From: Lysobacterales bacterium
GTDB taxonomy: Bacteria; Pseudomonadota; Gammaproteobacteria; Xanthomonadales; Xanthomonadaceae
DNA length: 64,000 nucleotides
Assembly: GCA_019510125.1 (NCBI GenBank)
Contig: JAEKKX010000010.1
Location: 1-64,000 of the forward strand
Reading direction: 5' to 3'
In this document: positions 1-8,685 of the stretch, one piece after another
How positions within the stretch are numbered: the first letter of the stretch is position 1
Layout of the letters: every line of letters begins with the position of its first letter
Program-made: the position numbers and the translations under genes
Notes under the pieces: generated by a model
The model's database searches: none
What the model was told of the DNA's origin: nothing
The model's input: only the letters and a program-made list of their open reading frames with translations

Positions 1-1055
1 TGCCGCGGGTGGGCGCGCTGTGGAACATGTACGGCCCGACCGAGACGACGGTGTGGTCGACCTGCGTGCAGGTGCGGCCGGGGCAGGGCGACATCCTGAT
101 CGGCCGGCCGATCGCGAACACCCGCGTCCACGTCGTCGACGCGGCGGGCGCGCCGGTGCCGATCGGCGTCGCCGGCGAACTGGTGATTGCCGGCGCCGGG
201 GTCACGCTGGGCTACCACGCGCGTCCGGAACTGACGGCGGAGAAGTTCGTCGCCGACCCGGATGCGCCGGGCGCGACGATGTACCGCACCGGCGACCTCG
301 GCCGCTGGCGGCCGGACGGGATGCTGCAGCACCTGGGCCGGCTGGACCATCAGGTCAAGCTGCGCGGCTACCGCATCGAGACCGGCGAGATCGAGGCGGT
401 GCTGGCCCGCCATGCCGATGTCGCGCAGGCCGTGGTCGTGCTGGCCGAACGCGCGGGCGATGCGGTGCTGGCCGCCTACGTGAAGCCGCGCGCCGGCGCG
501 GCGCTCGATCCCGAGGCGCTGCGTGCGCACGTGCGTGCGACGCTGCCGGAGTACATGCTGCCCGGCGCGTGGGTGGCGCTGGAGACGGTGCCGATGACGC
601 CCAACGGCAAGGTCGATCGCAAGGCGCTGCCGGCGCTCGCGCAGGCGGGCGCGCCGGCGGCGAGCGGCCCGCGCAGCGCCCGCCCGCCCGCGACGCCGGC
701 CGAACGCCTGCTGGCCGCGCTCTGGCGCGAGCTGCTGGGGATCGAGGCGATCGGCGTCGATGACCAGTTCCTCGACCTCGGCGGCCACTCGCTGCTGATC
801 ATGCGGGCGGTGGCGCTGCTGCAGTCGCGCCACGGCGTCGTGGTCGGTCCGCGCGCGTTCGTGTTCCAGACCCTGGGCCAGATCGCCGCGGAATGCGAAC
901 CGCAGCTCGCCGCGTCGTCGGCGCCGGACGGAATGCAGGCTGCGAGCGATGCGGCTGCAGGGCGTGCCGCTGAAGGGAATGCCGCTTCAGGCGCTGCGCC
1001 GCGCGGCGTGTTCGGACGCCTGCTGGCACGGCTGGGCGGCCGCGGCGGCGGCTGA
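1..1055 (+). CDS. Nonribosomal peptide synthetase, C-terminal part (adenylation + thiolation domains); 5' end outside window
   Basis: The reading frame is open from the window edge, so only the last ~350 residues are visible. Core adenylation motifs appear in order: A5 (NMYGPTE, near base 24), A7 (YRTGDL), A8 ([15 protein letters not shown]) and the A10 lysine motif ([10 protein letters not shown]). A carrier domain follows, with the phosphopantetheine serine in GGHSLL (bases 789-791). The protein would activate an amino or aryl acid as its adenylate and load it on the carrier. After the carrier there is only a low-complexity Ala/Gly/Arg tail: no condensation, thioesterase or reductase domain. 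It is therefore either the last module of an enzyme that passes its product on, or a stand-alone A-T protein. The substrate-code residues lie mostly upstream of the window, so the substrate cannot be read. Confidence 0.93.
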   Translation, partial: PRVGALWNMYGPTETTVWSTCVQVRPGQGDILIGRPIANTRVHVVDAAGAPVPIGVAGELVIAGAGVTLGYHARPELTAEKFVADPDAPGATMYRTGDLGRWRPDGMLQHLGRLDHQVKLRGYRIETGEIEAVLARHADVAQAVVVLAERAGDAVLAAYVKPRAGAALDPEALRAHVRATLPEYMLPGAWVALETVPMTPNGKVDRKALPALAQAGAPAASGPRSARPPATPAERLLAALWRELLGIEAIGVDDQFLDLGGHSLLIMRAVALLQSRHGVVVGPRAFVFQTLGQIAAECEPQLAASSAPDGMQAASDAAAGRAAEGNAASGAAPRGVFGRLLARLGGRGGG

Positions 1056-1196
1056 GGCGGGCGACGACGGACGCAGGGCCGGCGGATCGCGGCCCTGCGT
1101 TTCGAGCGGAGAGGTCGGAGGGAGGAAGGAAGATGACCCGGGGCGAACGCCGGCGGGTCGCGGCGGCGTCAGCCCGGCCCGCTCAGTCCGGCTCGC

Positions 1197-1853
1197 TCAG
1201 CCCAGCCCGATCCCGGTCCAGAGCTTGCCCAGCCAGCGCGGCTTGGCGAGCGGCAGGCCGACGACGGCGCGCGCCGCAGGCTTCGGGTCGGCCTCGGCCA
1301 GCGCGGCGGCCAGCGCCGCGTCGCGCAGCCGGGCGATCCCGGCCGCCCGGTCCGCGGGCAGGTTCACGAGCCGGTAGCGGGCCTCGTCGTTCATCGCCAG
1401 CCAGGCCTCGCCATCCAGGCTGCCGTCCTCGCGCTGGGGCAGCGAGCCCTGCAGCGCCTGCTTGAACTCGCCGGCCTCGACCCCGAAGACCTCGGCGGCG
1501 AGCGCGTCGTCCAGCCCGGCCACCACCCGCAGCAGCAGCACCGCGCGGGGGCCGAAGTCCAGCCGCGCCAGCGGGGCGAAGTCGCCGTCCCAGAACGGCG
1601 CCACGGCCTCGGCGTTGAGGGCGGGGGCCTGCAGCAGGGTCGACCAGAACAGCAGCGGCCAGCCGGTCTCGTCGCCGGCGTCGCAGGTCTGGGCGAAGGT
1701 CTGGATCGCGGTCTCCAGGGCGCGGTCGCCCAGCTCGGGGTCGCCGCACTGGAGTTCGGCCAGCAGCGCCGCACGGCGCTCCACGCCACGCAGGAAGCCG
1801 GTGACGGGGGCGGTCGCCGCGGAGGCGGCATCAAGCGTATGCACGGGCGGCAT
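1197..1853 (-). CDS. Hypothetical protein, sigma-factor-like helical segment
   Basis: A 218-residue soluble acidic protein with no signal peptide. I do not recognise a named family. Residues ~105-140 (a run of hydrophobic helices around VLLLRVVAGLDDALAAEVFG) resemble the helix-turn-helix of ECF sigma region 4, where a conserved pattern 'R-x-VLLLR-x-x-x-G-L...A-x-V-L-G-V' precedes the recognition helix. The basic residues expected in the recognition helix are few, so DNA binding is doubtful; it may be a degenerate sigma-like or adaptor protein. It lies convergent to the NRPS and divergent from priA, with ~500 bases of upstream non-coding DNA shared with priA. The function is unknown; coding potential is good because the frame is codon-biased and free of overlap with other plausible genes. 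Confidence 0.75.
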   Translation of the reverse strand: MPPVHTLDAASAATAPVTGFLRGVERRAALLAELQCGDPELGDRALETAIQTFAQTCDAGDETGWPLLFWSTLLQAPALNAEAVAPFWDGDFAPLARLDFGPRAVLLLRVVAGLDDALAAEVFGVEAGEFKQALQGSLPQREDGSLDGEAWLAMNDEARYRLVNLPADRAAGIARLRDAALAAALAEADPKPAARAVVGLPLAKPRWLGKLWTGIGLG

Positions 1854-2354
1854 GCGGTGGAGCGGAGACGCGTGGCGAACGGACGGCCATCATGCCGGCC
1901 GTGGCGAAAATCCGGCTTGACAACCATCACGAAAACGGCTCCCCACGGCATTCCGGGGGTTCCCGCGCAGCCGGGCCCGTGGAACGGTTGTGCACAGCGG
2001 TCATTTTCCTGCAACGCGGCCGCCCGGGCCGTGGACGGATCGCGTCCGGCGCCGATGTTTCACGGACAAGCGATTGATTCCAAAGGGGTTGATGCGGGTG
2101 GCGGTTTTTTCGCCAGAGTCCGCGTAAGCCCTGCATTTCACGGCCAAACGGCGTCGCGCGGGGATTCATGCACAAAGTTGTCCACAGGTTGTGTGGATAA
2201 TGCGCGAATCCCTTTGCGATCCGCGACTTGCAGGTCATTCATGTGGCGCGAGGCAGCAATGCGCCGCAAGTCGACCCTGACGTCGCGACCGGGGATCGCG
2301 ACCGGGGATCGCGACCCGGGATCGGCGCTGGACGGACCCGCTAGACTGCCGGCC
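1854..2354. other. Gene-free 500-bp region upstream of priA with DnaA-box-like sites
   Basis: No credible gene is present; an open frame leading into priA from 1839 has atypical composition and no conserved look. It contains a perfect DnaA box on the - strand (TTATCCACA, complement of 2192-2200) facing a near-match TTGTCCACA (2178-2186), with another near-match TTGTGCACA at 1988-1996. A short direct repeat (ggggatcgcgacc) occurs at about 2290-2320 just before the priA start. The octamer tttcacgg recurs at about 2057 and 2137. Confidence 0.5.
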
Positions 2355-4649
2355 ATGTCCGTCCCGGAATCCGTGCTCCGCGTCGCCCTGCCGGTGCCGC
2401 TGCCGCGCCTGTTCGACTACTGGCCCCCGGCGACGGGCACGGCGGTGGTCGGCGGCCGGGTGCGGGTGCCGTTCGGCAGCCGCAGCCTGGTCGGGGTGGT
2501 GGCGGCGATCGGCGCGCCGGACCCGGCGCACGCCGATGCGCTCAAGACCGCCGAGGCGGTGCTCGACGAGACGCCGCTGCTGGCCGGGGAGCTGTGGGCC
2601 TCGCTGCAGTGGCTGGTCCGCTACACCCACGCCCCGCCGGGCGAGGTGCTGGCGACCGCGCTGCCGGTGGCCCTGCGCCACGGCGAGCCGCTGCCGGTCA
2701 CCCATGCCTGGGCCTGGCGGCTGACCGAGGCCGGCCGCACCGGGGCGTCGCGGCTGCGCGGCCGCCCGCGACGGCTCGCCGACCGGCTCGGCGAGGCGAC
2801 GATCGACGAGGACGTGCTCTTTGAGAGCATGCCCGTCGAAAGCATGCTCGTCGCGAGCATGCCCGACGCAGGCATGCCCGACGCGCTGCGGGACGACGCG
2901 TCCGCCGGCGGCTGGCGGTCCGCGGCGCGGGCGCTGGCCGGTCGCGGGCTGGCCGAGCGGGTCGCGGTCGCCGCCGGCGCCACCGCGCCGGCGGCGCAGC
3001 CCGGGCCCGAGCTCAACGACGAACAGCGCGAGGCGGTCGAGGCCCTGCGCGCCCGGCCCGGGTTCCAGCCGTGGCTGCTGGAGGGCGTTACCGGCAGCGG
3101 CAAGACCGAGGTCTACCTGCACGCGATCGCCGACTGCCTCGCCCGCGGCCGGCAGGCGCTGGTGCTGGTGCCGGAAATCGGGCTGACCCCGCAGACCCTG
3201 CAGCGGTTCCGCCGCCGGCTCGGGGTGCCGGTGCAGGCGCTGCACTCCGGCCTTAGCGATCCCGAACGCGCCCGGGTCTGGGCCGCCGCCTGGCGCGGCG
3301 AGGCGCGGGTGATCGTCGGCACCCGCTCGGCGGTGTTCGTGCCGCTGCCGGAGGCCGGGCTGATCGTGATCGACGAGGAGCACGACGGCAGCTACAAGCA
3401 GCAGGACGGCATCCGCTACCACGCCCGCGACTTCGCGCTGGTCCGCGGCAAGGCGCTGGACGTGCCGGTGCTGCTGGGCAGCGCCACGCCGTCGCTGGAG
3501 ACGCTGCACAACGCCGCGGCCGGCCGCTACGCGCACCTGCGCCTGCGCCGTCGCGCGGGCGGCGCGCGGGCGCCGGCGGTGCGCGTGCTCGACGTGCGCA
3601 AGCGCGCGCTCGAGGCCGGCCTGTCCGGCGACCTGGTCCTGCGCATCCGCGAGGCGCTGGACGCCGGCGGCCAGGTGCTGGTGTTCCGCAATCGCCGCGG
3701 CTACGCGCCGGTGCTGCTGTGCCACGACTGCGGCTGGAGCGCGCAGTGCCGGCGCTGCAGCACGCCGCTGCGCGGCAGTCCGATGACCGTGCACGGCGGC
3801 GGTCGGCGCCTGCAGTGCCACCACTGCGGCGCGCGGCAGACCCCGCCCGCGGCCTGTCCCGACTGCGCCAGCCTCGCGCTGCAGCCGCAGGGCGTCGGCA
3901 CCGAGCGCCTGGAGGCGCTGCTCGCCGAGCGCTTCGGCGACGTGCCGGTGCTGCGCGTGGACAGCGCCAGCACCCGGCGCAAGGACGCGCTGGAGAAACT
4001 CTTCGCCGATCTCGGCACGCGCCCCGGCATCCTCGTCGGCACCCAGATGCTGGCCAAGGGCCACGACCTGCCCAACCTCACCCTGGTCGCGGTGGTCGGC
4101 ATCGACGAAGGCCTGTTCTCGGCCGACTTCCGCGCGTCGGAGAAGCTGGCGCAGTTGCTGATCCAGGTCGCCGGCCGCGCCGGTCGCGCCGAGCGTCCGG
4201 GCGAAGTGGTCCTGCAGACCCACCATCCCGAGCACCCGCTGCTGCAGACCCTGATCCAGGGCGGGTACGACGCCTTCGCCGAGGCCGAACTGGCGCAGCG
4301 CGAGGCCGCCGGCTTCCCGCCGTTCGCGCATCTCGCGCTGCTGCGCGCCGAAGCGCAGCACGCCGACCTGCCGATGGCCTTCCTGCACGCGGCGAAGACC
4401 GCGCTGCTGCCGTTCGCCGCGCGCCGCGGCCCGCGCGAGGCGGTCGCCGACGGTCTGCTGCTGGACGGCCCGGTGCCTGCGCCGCTGCCGCGCCGCGCCG
4501 GGCTGCATCGCGCGCAGTTGCTGCTGACCGCGCCGCAGCGCCGCAGCCTGCACGCCGCGCTCGACGCCGCGATGCCGGCGCTGCACGCGCTGCCCGAGGC
4601 GCGCAAGGTGCGCTGGTCGCTGGACGTGGATCCGGTGGATCTGTACTGA
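2355..4649 (+). CDS. priA: Primosomal replication-restart helicase PriA
   Basis: A 764-residue superfamily 2 helicase that recognises stalled forks and reloads the replicative helicase. The start is placed at the ATG giving MSVPESVLRVALPVPL, which matches the usual PriA N-terminal 3'-DNA-binding domain; the frame stays open further upstream but the extension looks non-coding. The Walker A motif GVTGSGKT is at residues 244-251 and DEEH at 340-343. The zinc-binding cysteine cluster begins at Cys456 and ends in a CPDC-type motif, and the helicase C-terminal motif containing QVAGRAGRA follows. Residues ~156-178, in the linker before the helicase core, contain an unusual imperfect repeat rich in Ser-Met and Asp-Ala (bases 2820-2886), which makes the protein slightly longer than most homologues. 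Confidence 0.97.
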   Translation: MSVPESVLRVALPVPLPRLFDYWPPATGTAVVGGRVRVPFGSRSLVGVVAAIGAPDPAHADALKTAEAVLDETPLLAGELWASLQWLVRYTHAPPGEVLATALPVALRHGEPLPVTHAWAWRLTEAGRTGASRLRGRPRRLADRLGEATIDEDVLFESMPVESMLVASMPDAGMPDALRDDASAGGWRSAARALAGRGLAERVAVAAGATAPAAQPGPELNDEQREAVEALRARPGFQPWLLEGVTGSGKTEVYLHAIADCLARGRQALVLVPEIGLTPQTLQRFRRRLGVPVQALHSGLSDPERARVWAAAWRGEARVIVGTRSAVFVPLPEAGLIVIDEEHDGSYKQQDGIRYHARDFALVRGKALDVPVLLGSATPSLETLHNAAAGRYAHLRLRRRAGGARAPAVRVLDVRKRALEAGLSGDLVLRIREALDAGGQVLVFRNRRGYAPVLLCHDCGWSAQCRRCSTPLRGSPMTVHGGGRRLQCHHCGARQTPPAACPDCASLALQPQGVGTERLEALLAERFGDVPVLRVDSASTRRKDALEKLFADLGTRPGILVGTQMLAKGHDLPNLTLVAVVGIDEGLFSADFRASEKLAQLLIQVAGRAGRAERPGEVVLQTHHPEHPLLQTLIQGGYDAFAEAELAQREAAGFPPFAHLALLRAEAQHADLPMAFLHAAKTALLPFAARRGPREAVADGLLLDGPVPAPLPRRAGLHRAQLLLTAPQRRSLHAALDAAMPALHALPEARKVRWSLDVDPVDLY

Positions 4650-4832
4650 CCGCCGCGGCGCGACCGCGCTCTCCATCGTGGCCGTTCATCGCGGCCGTTC
4701 ATCGCGCGATGCGACCGGTCGCGCGGTTCGTCGCCCGGGTTCGGTCGACCCCTCTGCTAGGCTGCCGCCCGGGTCGATGGCGCGGGGGACGTCGTTCGCC
4801 CGAGGCGAATCCCCTTCCGGAGCCACGACACG

Positions 4833-6002
4833 ATGTCCGCGAATCCCGCCCTGCGCCGCGCGCGCCTCGCCTTCGGCCTGTCCGTCCTCGTGGCCGCGGT
4901 CGCCGCCTGCGGTCGCGACGCCGCGCCGCCCACCGCCGGCACGACGACCGCGCCGGACGCCGGCGCGCCCTGTCCGTCCACCGACTTCGCCGCGTTCTTC
5001 GCCGCGTTCGCCGAGGATCCGGCGCTGCAGCAGGCCTTCACCGCGCCGACGGTCGAGACCGCGTTCACCGGCGCGAACGGCCAGGCGGAACCGGCGCGCA
5101 CGCTGTCACGCGACCAGCTCCGCTTCCCGCTGATGCCCGACGCCGCCGCCCGCCAGCGCGACGGCCTGCGCCAGCGCGCCGCCGACGTCCGCGGCGACCA
5201 GGTCACCGTCGTGCTCGAACCCGCCGCTGGCGGCGCGCAGACGACCTACACCTTCCGCCGCGACGCGGCGTGCTGGACGCTGGCGAAGATCGCCGGCCGG
5301 GCGTTCGCGGGCGAGGCGCCGACGGCGAACGCGCCCGACCCCGCCGCGCTGATGCGCGAGGTGATGCGCAGCCGCTACGGCGACCGCTACGACGCCGCCC
5401 GCGATTGCTGGGCGACGACGGTCGACGTCGCCGGCGCCGCCACCGCCTACTGCCTGCGGCCGATGTGGCCGAAGGTGGTGCAGACCGCCGGCGGACGGCA
5501 ACTGCTGTTCCTCGCCGCCGGTGTGCAGGACTTCGACAGCACCCCGCGCCTGTACACCTACGCCGCGACCGATCCGGGCGTGGTCGGCTTCTTCGTGGTC
5601 GCGCTGGGCGCCGACGGCCGCGGGACGCTGCGCGCCGGGACCAACATCGAGACCCTCGGCACCAACGGCGACTGCGCCTGCGCCACCGCCCGGCTGATGC
5701 GCCTGGGCCGCGACCTCTACGGCTGGGCGCTGGTGGACGGCACGATCCGCGACGGCGTGACGGCGTCGCGGCACCTCGTGTTCGCGCCGGTCGGCGACCG
5801 GGTGGTGCAGGTCGCGTCCGTGCCCGACGTCGAGGCCGACGCGCAGGACGTCCGCCACGACATCGACGTCGACACCGCCGACCCGAACGCCGCCAACTAC
5901 CCGCTGGTCGTGATCGCGCGCAGCGGCGGCCGCGAAACCGGACGCCGCGCGATCGCCTTCGATCCGGTCGCCGGCCGCTACCCGATCGTCGCGGGACAGT
6001 AG
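4833..6002 (+). CDS. Hypothetical exported lipoprotein
   Basis: A 389-residue protein with a basic N-terminus, a hydrophobic stretch and a lipobox ending in AVAAC (Cys26), so it is predicted to be a periplasmic or outer-membrane lipoprotein. The mature part is Ala/Asp-rich with several cysteines (for example the CACATAR region) that could form disulfides, and the sequence looks repetitive in the manner of two alpha/beta halves. I do not recognise a family or catalytic motif. The gene stands alone: 183 bases after priA, and 77 bases before NDH-2. A 13-base direct repeat (ggccgttcatcgc) sits in the gap after priA at about 4680-4705. Confidence 0.8.
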   Translation: MSANPALRRARLAFGLSVLVAAVAACGRDAAPPTAGTTTAPDAGAPCPSTDFAAFFAAFAEDPALQQAFTAPTVETAFTGANGQAEPARTLSRDQLRFPLMPDAAARQRDGLRQRAADVRGDQVTVVLEPAAGGAQTTYTFRRDAACWTLAKIAGRAFAGEAPTANAPDPAALMREVMRSRYGDRYDAARDCWATTVDVAGAATAYCLRPMWPKVVQTAGGRQLLFLAAGVQDFDSTPRLYTYAATDPGVVGFFVVALGADGRGTLRAGTNIETLGTNGDCACATARLMRLGRDLYGWALVDGTIRDGVTASRHLVFAPVGDRVVQVASVPDVEADAQDVRHDIDVDTADPNAANYPLVVIARSGGRETGRRAIAFDPVAGRYPIVAGQ

Positions 6003-6079
6003 CCGCGGCTGCGGCGCGCGCGGCCGCCTTCGGCGACAATATCCGCGCGGCGATGGCGCCGTGGCGGCGGGAGTGGACG

Positions 6080-7336
6080 ATGCGTGCGGTGCCCCATGTG
6101 GTGATCGTCGGTGGCGGGTTCGGCGGACTGTGGGCGGCGCGCGCGCTGAAGCGGGCGCCGGTGCGGATCACGCTGCTGGACCGCGGCAACCACCACCTGT
6201 TCCAGCCGCTGCTCTACCAGGTCGCGACCGCCGGCCTGTCGGCGCCGAACATCGCCGCGCCGCTGCGCCACATCCTCCGCCGGCAGACCAACGTCACCGT
6301 GCTGATGGGCGAAGTCGCCGACGTCGCCCCCGACGCGAAGCGCCTGCGGCTCGCCGACGGCCGCACGCTCGAGTACGACACCCTGCTGCTCGCCACCGGC
6401 GCGACCCACGCCTACTTCGGCCACGACGACTGGGCGCCGCACGCGCCGGGGCTGAAGACCCTGGACGACGCGCTGGAGATCCGGCGTCGCATCCTCACCG
6501 CGTTCGAGCGCGCCGAGGCCGAGGACGACCCGGCGCAGCGCGCCGCCTGGCTGACGTTCGCGATCGTCGGCGGCGGGCCCACCGGGGTCGAACTGGCCGG
6601 CACCCTCGCCGAGATCGCGCGGCACACGCTGCGCGACGAGTTCCGCCGCGCCGATCCGCACCAGGCCCGCGTGCTGCTGCTGGAAGCGGGGCCGCGGGTG
6701 CTGTCGAGCTTCCCGGAATCGCTGTCGGCGAAGGCGCGCGCGCAGCTCGAACGGCTGGGCGTGGAGGTGCGCGCCGGCGTGCCGGTCGCCGCGATCGACG
6801 CCGACGGCGTCGTGCTCGGCGACGGCGTCGCCGCGGACAGCCGCATCGCCGCGCGCACCGTGCTGTGGGCCGCGGGCGTTGCCGCCTCGCCGCTGGCCCG
6901 CGACCTCGGCGCGCCGCTGGATCGCGCCGGCCGCGTCGTCGTAGACGCCGACCTGCGCGTGCCCGGCCACCCGGACGTGTACGTCGTCGGCGACCTCGCC
7001 TCGGTGCGCTGCGGCGACCGCCCCGTGCCCGGGGTCGCGCCCGCGGCGAAGCAGATGGGCCGCTACGTCGGCGGCGCGATCCGCGCGCGCCTGCGCGGGG
7101 TCGAACCGCCGCCGTTCCGCTACCGCGATTTCGGCAACCTCGCCACGATCGGCCGGATGGCCGCGGTGGTCGACCTGCACGGGCTGAAGTTCTCCGGCCT
7201 GATCGCCTGGTGGTTCTGGCTCGCCGCGCACGTGTTCTTCCTGATCGGCTTCCGCAACCGCCTGGTGGTGCTGATCGACTGGGCCCAGGCCTACTGGAGC
7301 TACCAGCGCAGCGCGCGGATCATCCTCGGCGCCTGA
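6080..7336 (+). CDS. ndh: Type II NADH:quinone oxidoreductase (NDH-2)
   Basis: A 418-residue two-dinucleotide-binding-domain flavoprotein that passes electrons from NADH to quinone on the inner face of the membrane without pumping protons. The FAD-binding glycine motif GGGFGGLWAA is near residues 9-18; HLFQPLLYQVATAGLS, characteristic of NDH-2, follows; the NADH-binding motif is VGGGPTGVELAG. The second FAD contact is VYVVGDLAS. A hydrophobic C-terminal helix (WWFWLAAHVFFLIGF) serves as membrane anchor. The ATG at 6080 is chosen because GGGAG lies just upstream; an in-frame ATG at 6053 has no ribosome-binding site. With the cbb3 oxidase, ccp and cytochrome operon in this window, it belongs to the respiratory chain. 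Confidence 0.93.
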   Translation: MRAVPHVVIVGGGFGGLWAARALKRAPVRITLLDRGNHHLFQPLLYQVATAGLSAPNIAAPLRHILRRQTNVTVLMGEVADVAPDAKRLRLADGRTLEYDTLLLATGATHAYFGHDDWAPHAPGLKTLDDALEIRRRILTAFERAEAEDDPAQRAAWLTFAIVGGGPTGVELAGTLAEIARHTLRDEFRRADPHQARVLLLEAGPRVLSSFPESLSAKARAQLERLGVEVRAGVPVAAIDADGVVLGDGVAADSRIAARTVLWAAGVAASPLARDLGAPLDRAGRVVVDADLRVPGHPDVYVVGDLASVRCGDRPVPGVAPAAKQMGRYVGGAIRARLRGVEPPPFRYRDFGNLATIGRMAAVVDLHGLKFSGLIAWWFWLAAHVFFLIGFRNRLVVLIDWAQAYWSYQRSARIILGA

Positions 7337-7439
7337 GCGACCGCCGCGGACCCGATCGAGCCGGCCGGTTGACCGCCGCCGGGTCGCCGCCGCGTTGGTG
7401 CAGGCAGGAGCGGCGCATCCGCGCCAGGGAGACACGGCG

Positions 7440-8141
7440 ATGCCACTGGCCCGATACGGGGTGCTGGCCGGCAGCTTCAACCGGTTCGAGCGCGACCCGC
7501 CCGTGAACTACGGCAACTTCTACCACGGCCTGCTCTACGTGAACGCGCCGCTGCCCGGCCAGCAGACGCCGGTCGAATGGCGCTGCGCGCTCGACGTGAA
7601 GGCGCCGGACGGCGTGGTCGAATACATCCGCCTGACGATCAAGCGCGAAGACATCGCCGGCATCCTCGCCCTGGCCGACGGCTACCACGCGCTCGAGCGC
7701 ACCCCGACCTCCGGCGCGCTCGACTACGTGCGCAGCCCCTACATCGTCGGCCCGATCGGCTGCGCCTCGATCTTCTACGCGCTGCTCAAGCTGTTCGGCG
7801 GCGCCGAGCACAAGGTGTTCACCCAGAACGTCGGCGGCAGCGTGCTCGACGCGCTCAACGGCATGCTCACCGACATCCGCCGCGTGTACGTCTTCGGCGA
7901 ATCGTTCGCGCCGCTGCAGCCGGGCAACATCGGCATGCACGACGTCCACATGAACCAGGGCGACCCGCCGCCGACGCCGGGCGCGCCGAACTACAGCCAG
8001 CAGCTCAACTGGTACAACAACAGCGGCACCTGGCAGGACGGCGGGGTGCTGATCGAACACGGCGGCGGCACGGTCGAGGGCTTCTTCATCAAGTTCCTCA
8101 CCCAGACCATGAACACCGGCGACGACGGGCACCCGCGCTGA
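7440..8141 (+). CDS. DUF2278 family protein (YukJ-like)
   Basis: A 233-residue protein starting at an ATG preceded by GGGAGAC. The N-terminal PLARYGVLAGSFNRF, the central 'DYVRSPYI' segment and especially the GMHDVHMNQGDP motif near residue 160 match DUF2278, a family that includes Bacillus YukJ. The family has no established activity; the invariant HDxHMNQG motif looks like a metal- or phosphate-binding site, which is inference. There is no signal peptide, although the sequence has the aromatic-rich feel of a beta-sandwich. A REP-like fragment (caggagcggcgcatccgcgc) lies immediately upstream at about 7405. The gene converges on the DUF1203 gene, with only four bases between the two stop codons. 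Confidence 0.85.
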   Translation: MPLARYGVLAGSFNRFERDPPVNYGNFYHGLLYVNAPLPGQQTPVEWRCALDVKAPDGVVEYIRLTIKREDIAGILALADGYHALERTPTSGALDYVRSPYIVGPIGCASIFYALLKLFGGAEHKVFTQNVGGSVLDALNGMLTDIRRVYVFGESFAPLQPGNIGMHDVHMNQGDPPPTPGAPNYSQQLNWYNNSGTWQDGGVLIEHGGGTVEGFFIKFLTQTMNTGDDGHPR

Positions 8142-8145
8142 GCGC

Positions 8146-8613
8146 TCAGGCGCGCACGGCGCGGCAGGCGTAGCAGCCGGGCTTCGCGTAGTGCAGGTGG
8201 ACGTAGTCGGTGCGCTCGAGCGCGAAGAGTTCGTCGAGGCCCGCTTCCAGTTCGGTCCCGGGCCGCACGTCGGCCCAGACCATCATCCCGCGGGCGTCGT
8301 AGGCGCGCAGCGACAGCAGGCGCGTGCGCAGCAGCGCCGGGACCTCGCCGACGTCCGGCGTCGCCTCGACCGCGGCCTCGCGCACGTACACCGGGCCGGA
8401 GGCGCGATACGGCGTGTCGACGACGTGGTGCGCGTGCGGCAACAGCAGCAGGCGCTCGCCCTTGCCCGCGTCCTGCAGGCTGACCCGGCAGGGATACACC
8501 GGGCGGCCGTCGGCGACCACGCGGCGGATGTCGCGGGCGCGCAGCGCGTCGTCCGGCAGCGCGAACAGCGGCGAAAAGAGGTCGCGGGGCAGGGCGTGGA
8601 TGCGGAAGGACAT
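8146..8613 (-). CDS. DUF1203 family protein
   Basis: A 155-residue protein beginning MSFRIHALP with a GGAG element upstream. It matches DUF1203 along its whole length: residues ~30-50 (RRVVADGRPVYPCRVSLQDA), the LLLLPHAHH segment, PYRASGPVYVRE, and the C-terminal PGCYACRAVRA. DUF1203 proteins are widespread in Proteobacteria and actinobacteria and have no demonstrated function. The conserved Cys-x-x-Cys near the C-terminus plus conserved histidines suggest metal or redox chemistry, but that is inference. No signal peptide is visible. Confidence 0.9.
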   Translation of the reverse strand: MSFRIHALPRDLFSPLFALPDDALRARDIRRVVADGRPVYPCRVSLQDAGKGERLLLLPHAHHVVDTPYRASGPVYVREAAVEATPDVGEVPALLRTRLLSLRAYDARGMMVWADVRPGTELEAGLDELFALERTDYVHLHYAKPGCYACRAVRA

Positions 8614-8685
8614 GGCGGCGCTCCGGGGTCGGGAGCGCTCATCCTCATGCCGTCGTGACCGCCGCGCTATCCGATTCCTGCGATG

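Noticed and set aside
2178-2200. Possible replication origin
   Set aside because: Too few DnaA boxes and no dnaA, dnaN or rpmH neighbours.
1839-2354. In-frame extension of priA upstream of 2355
   Set aside because: Contains non-conserved, AT-richer DNA and DnaA-like boxes; PriA homologues begin at MSVPE-like sequence.
2235-4676. 813-codon open frame antisense to priA
   Set aside because: Composition is repetitive Gln/Arg/His; PriA on the other strand has full motifs.
7401-7437. REP-like fragment overlapping the region before DUF2278
   Set aside because: Single, degenerate unit with no partner; kept only as a note in the gene entry.
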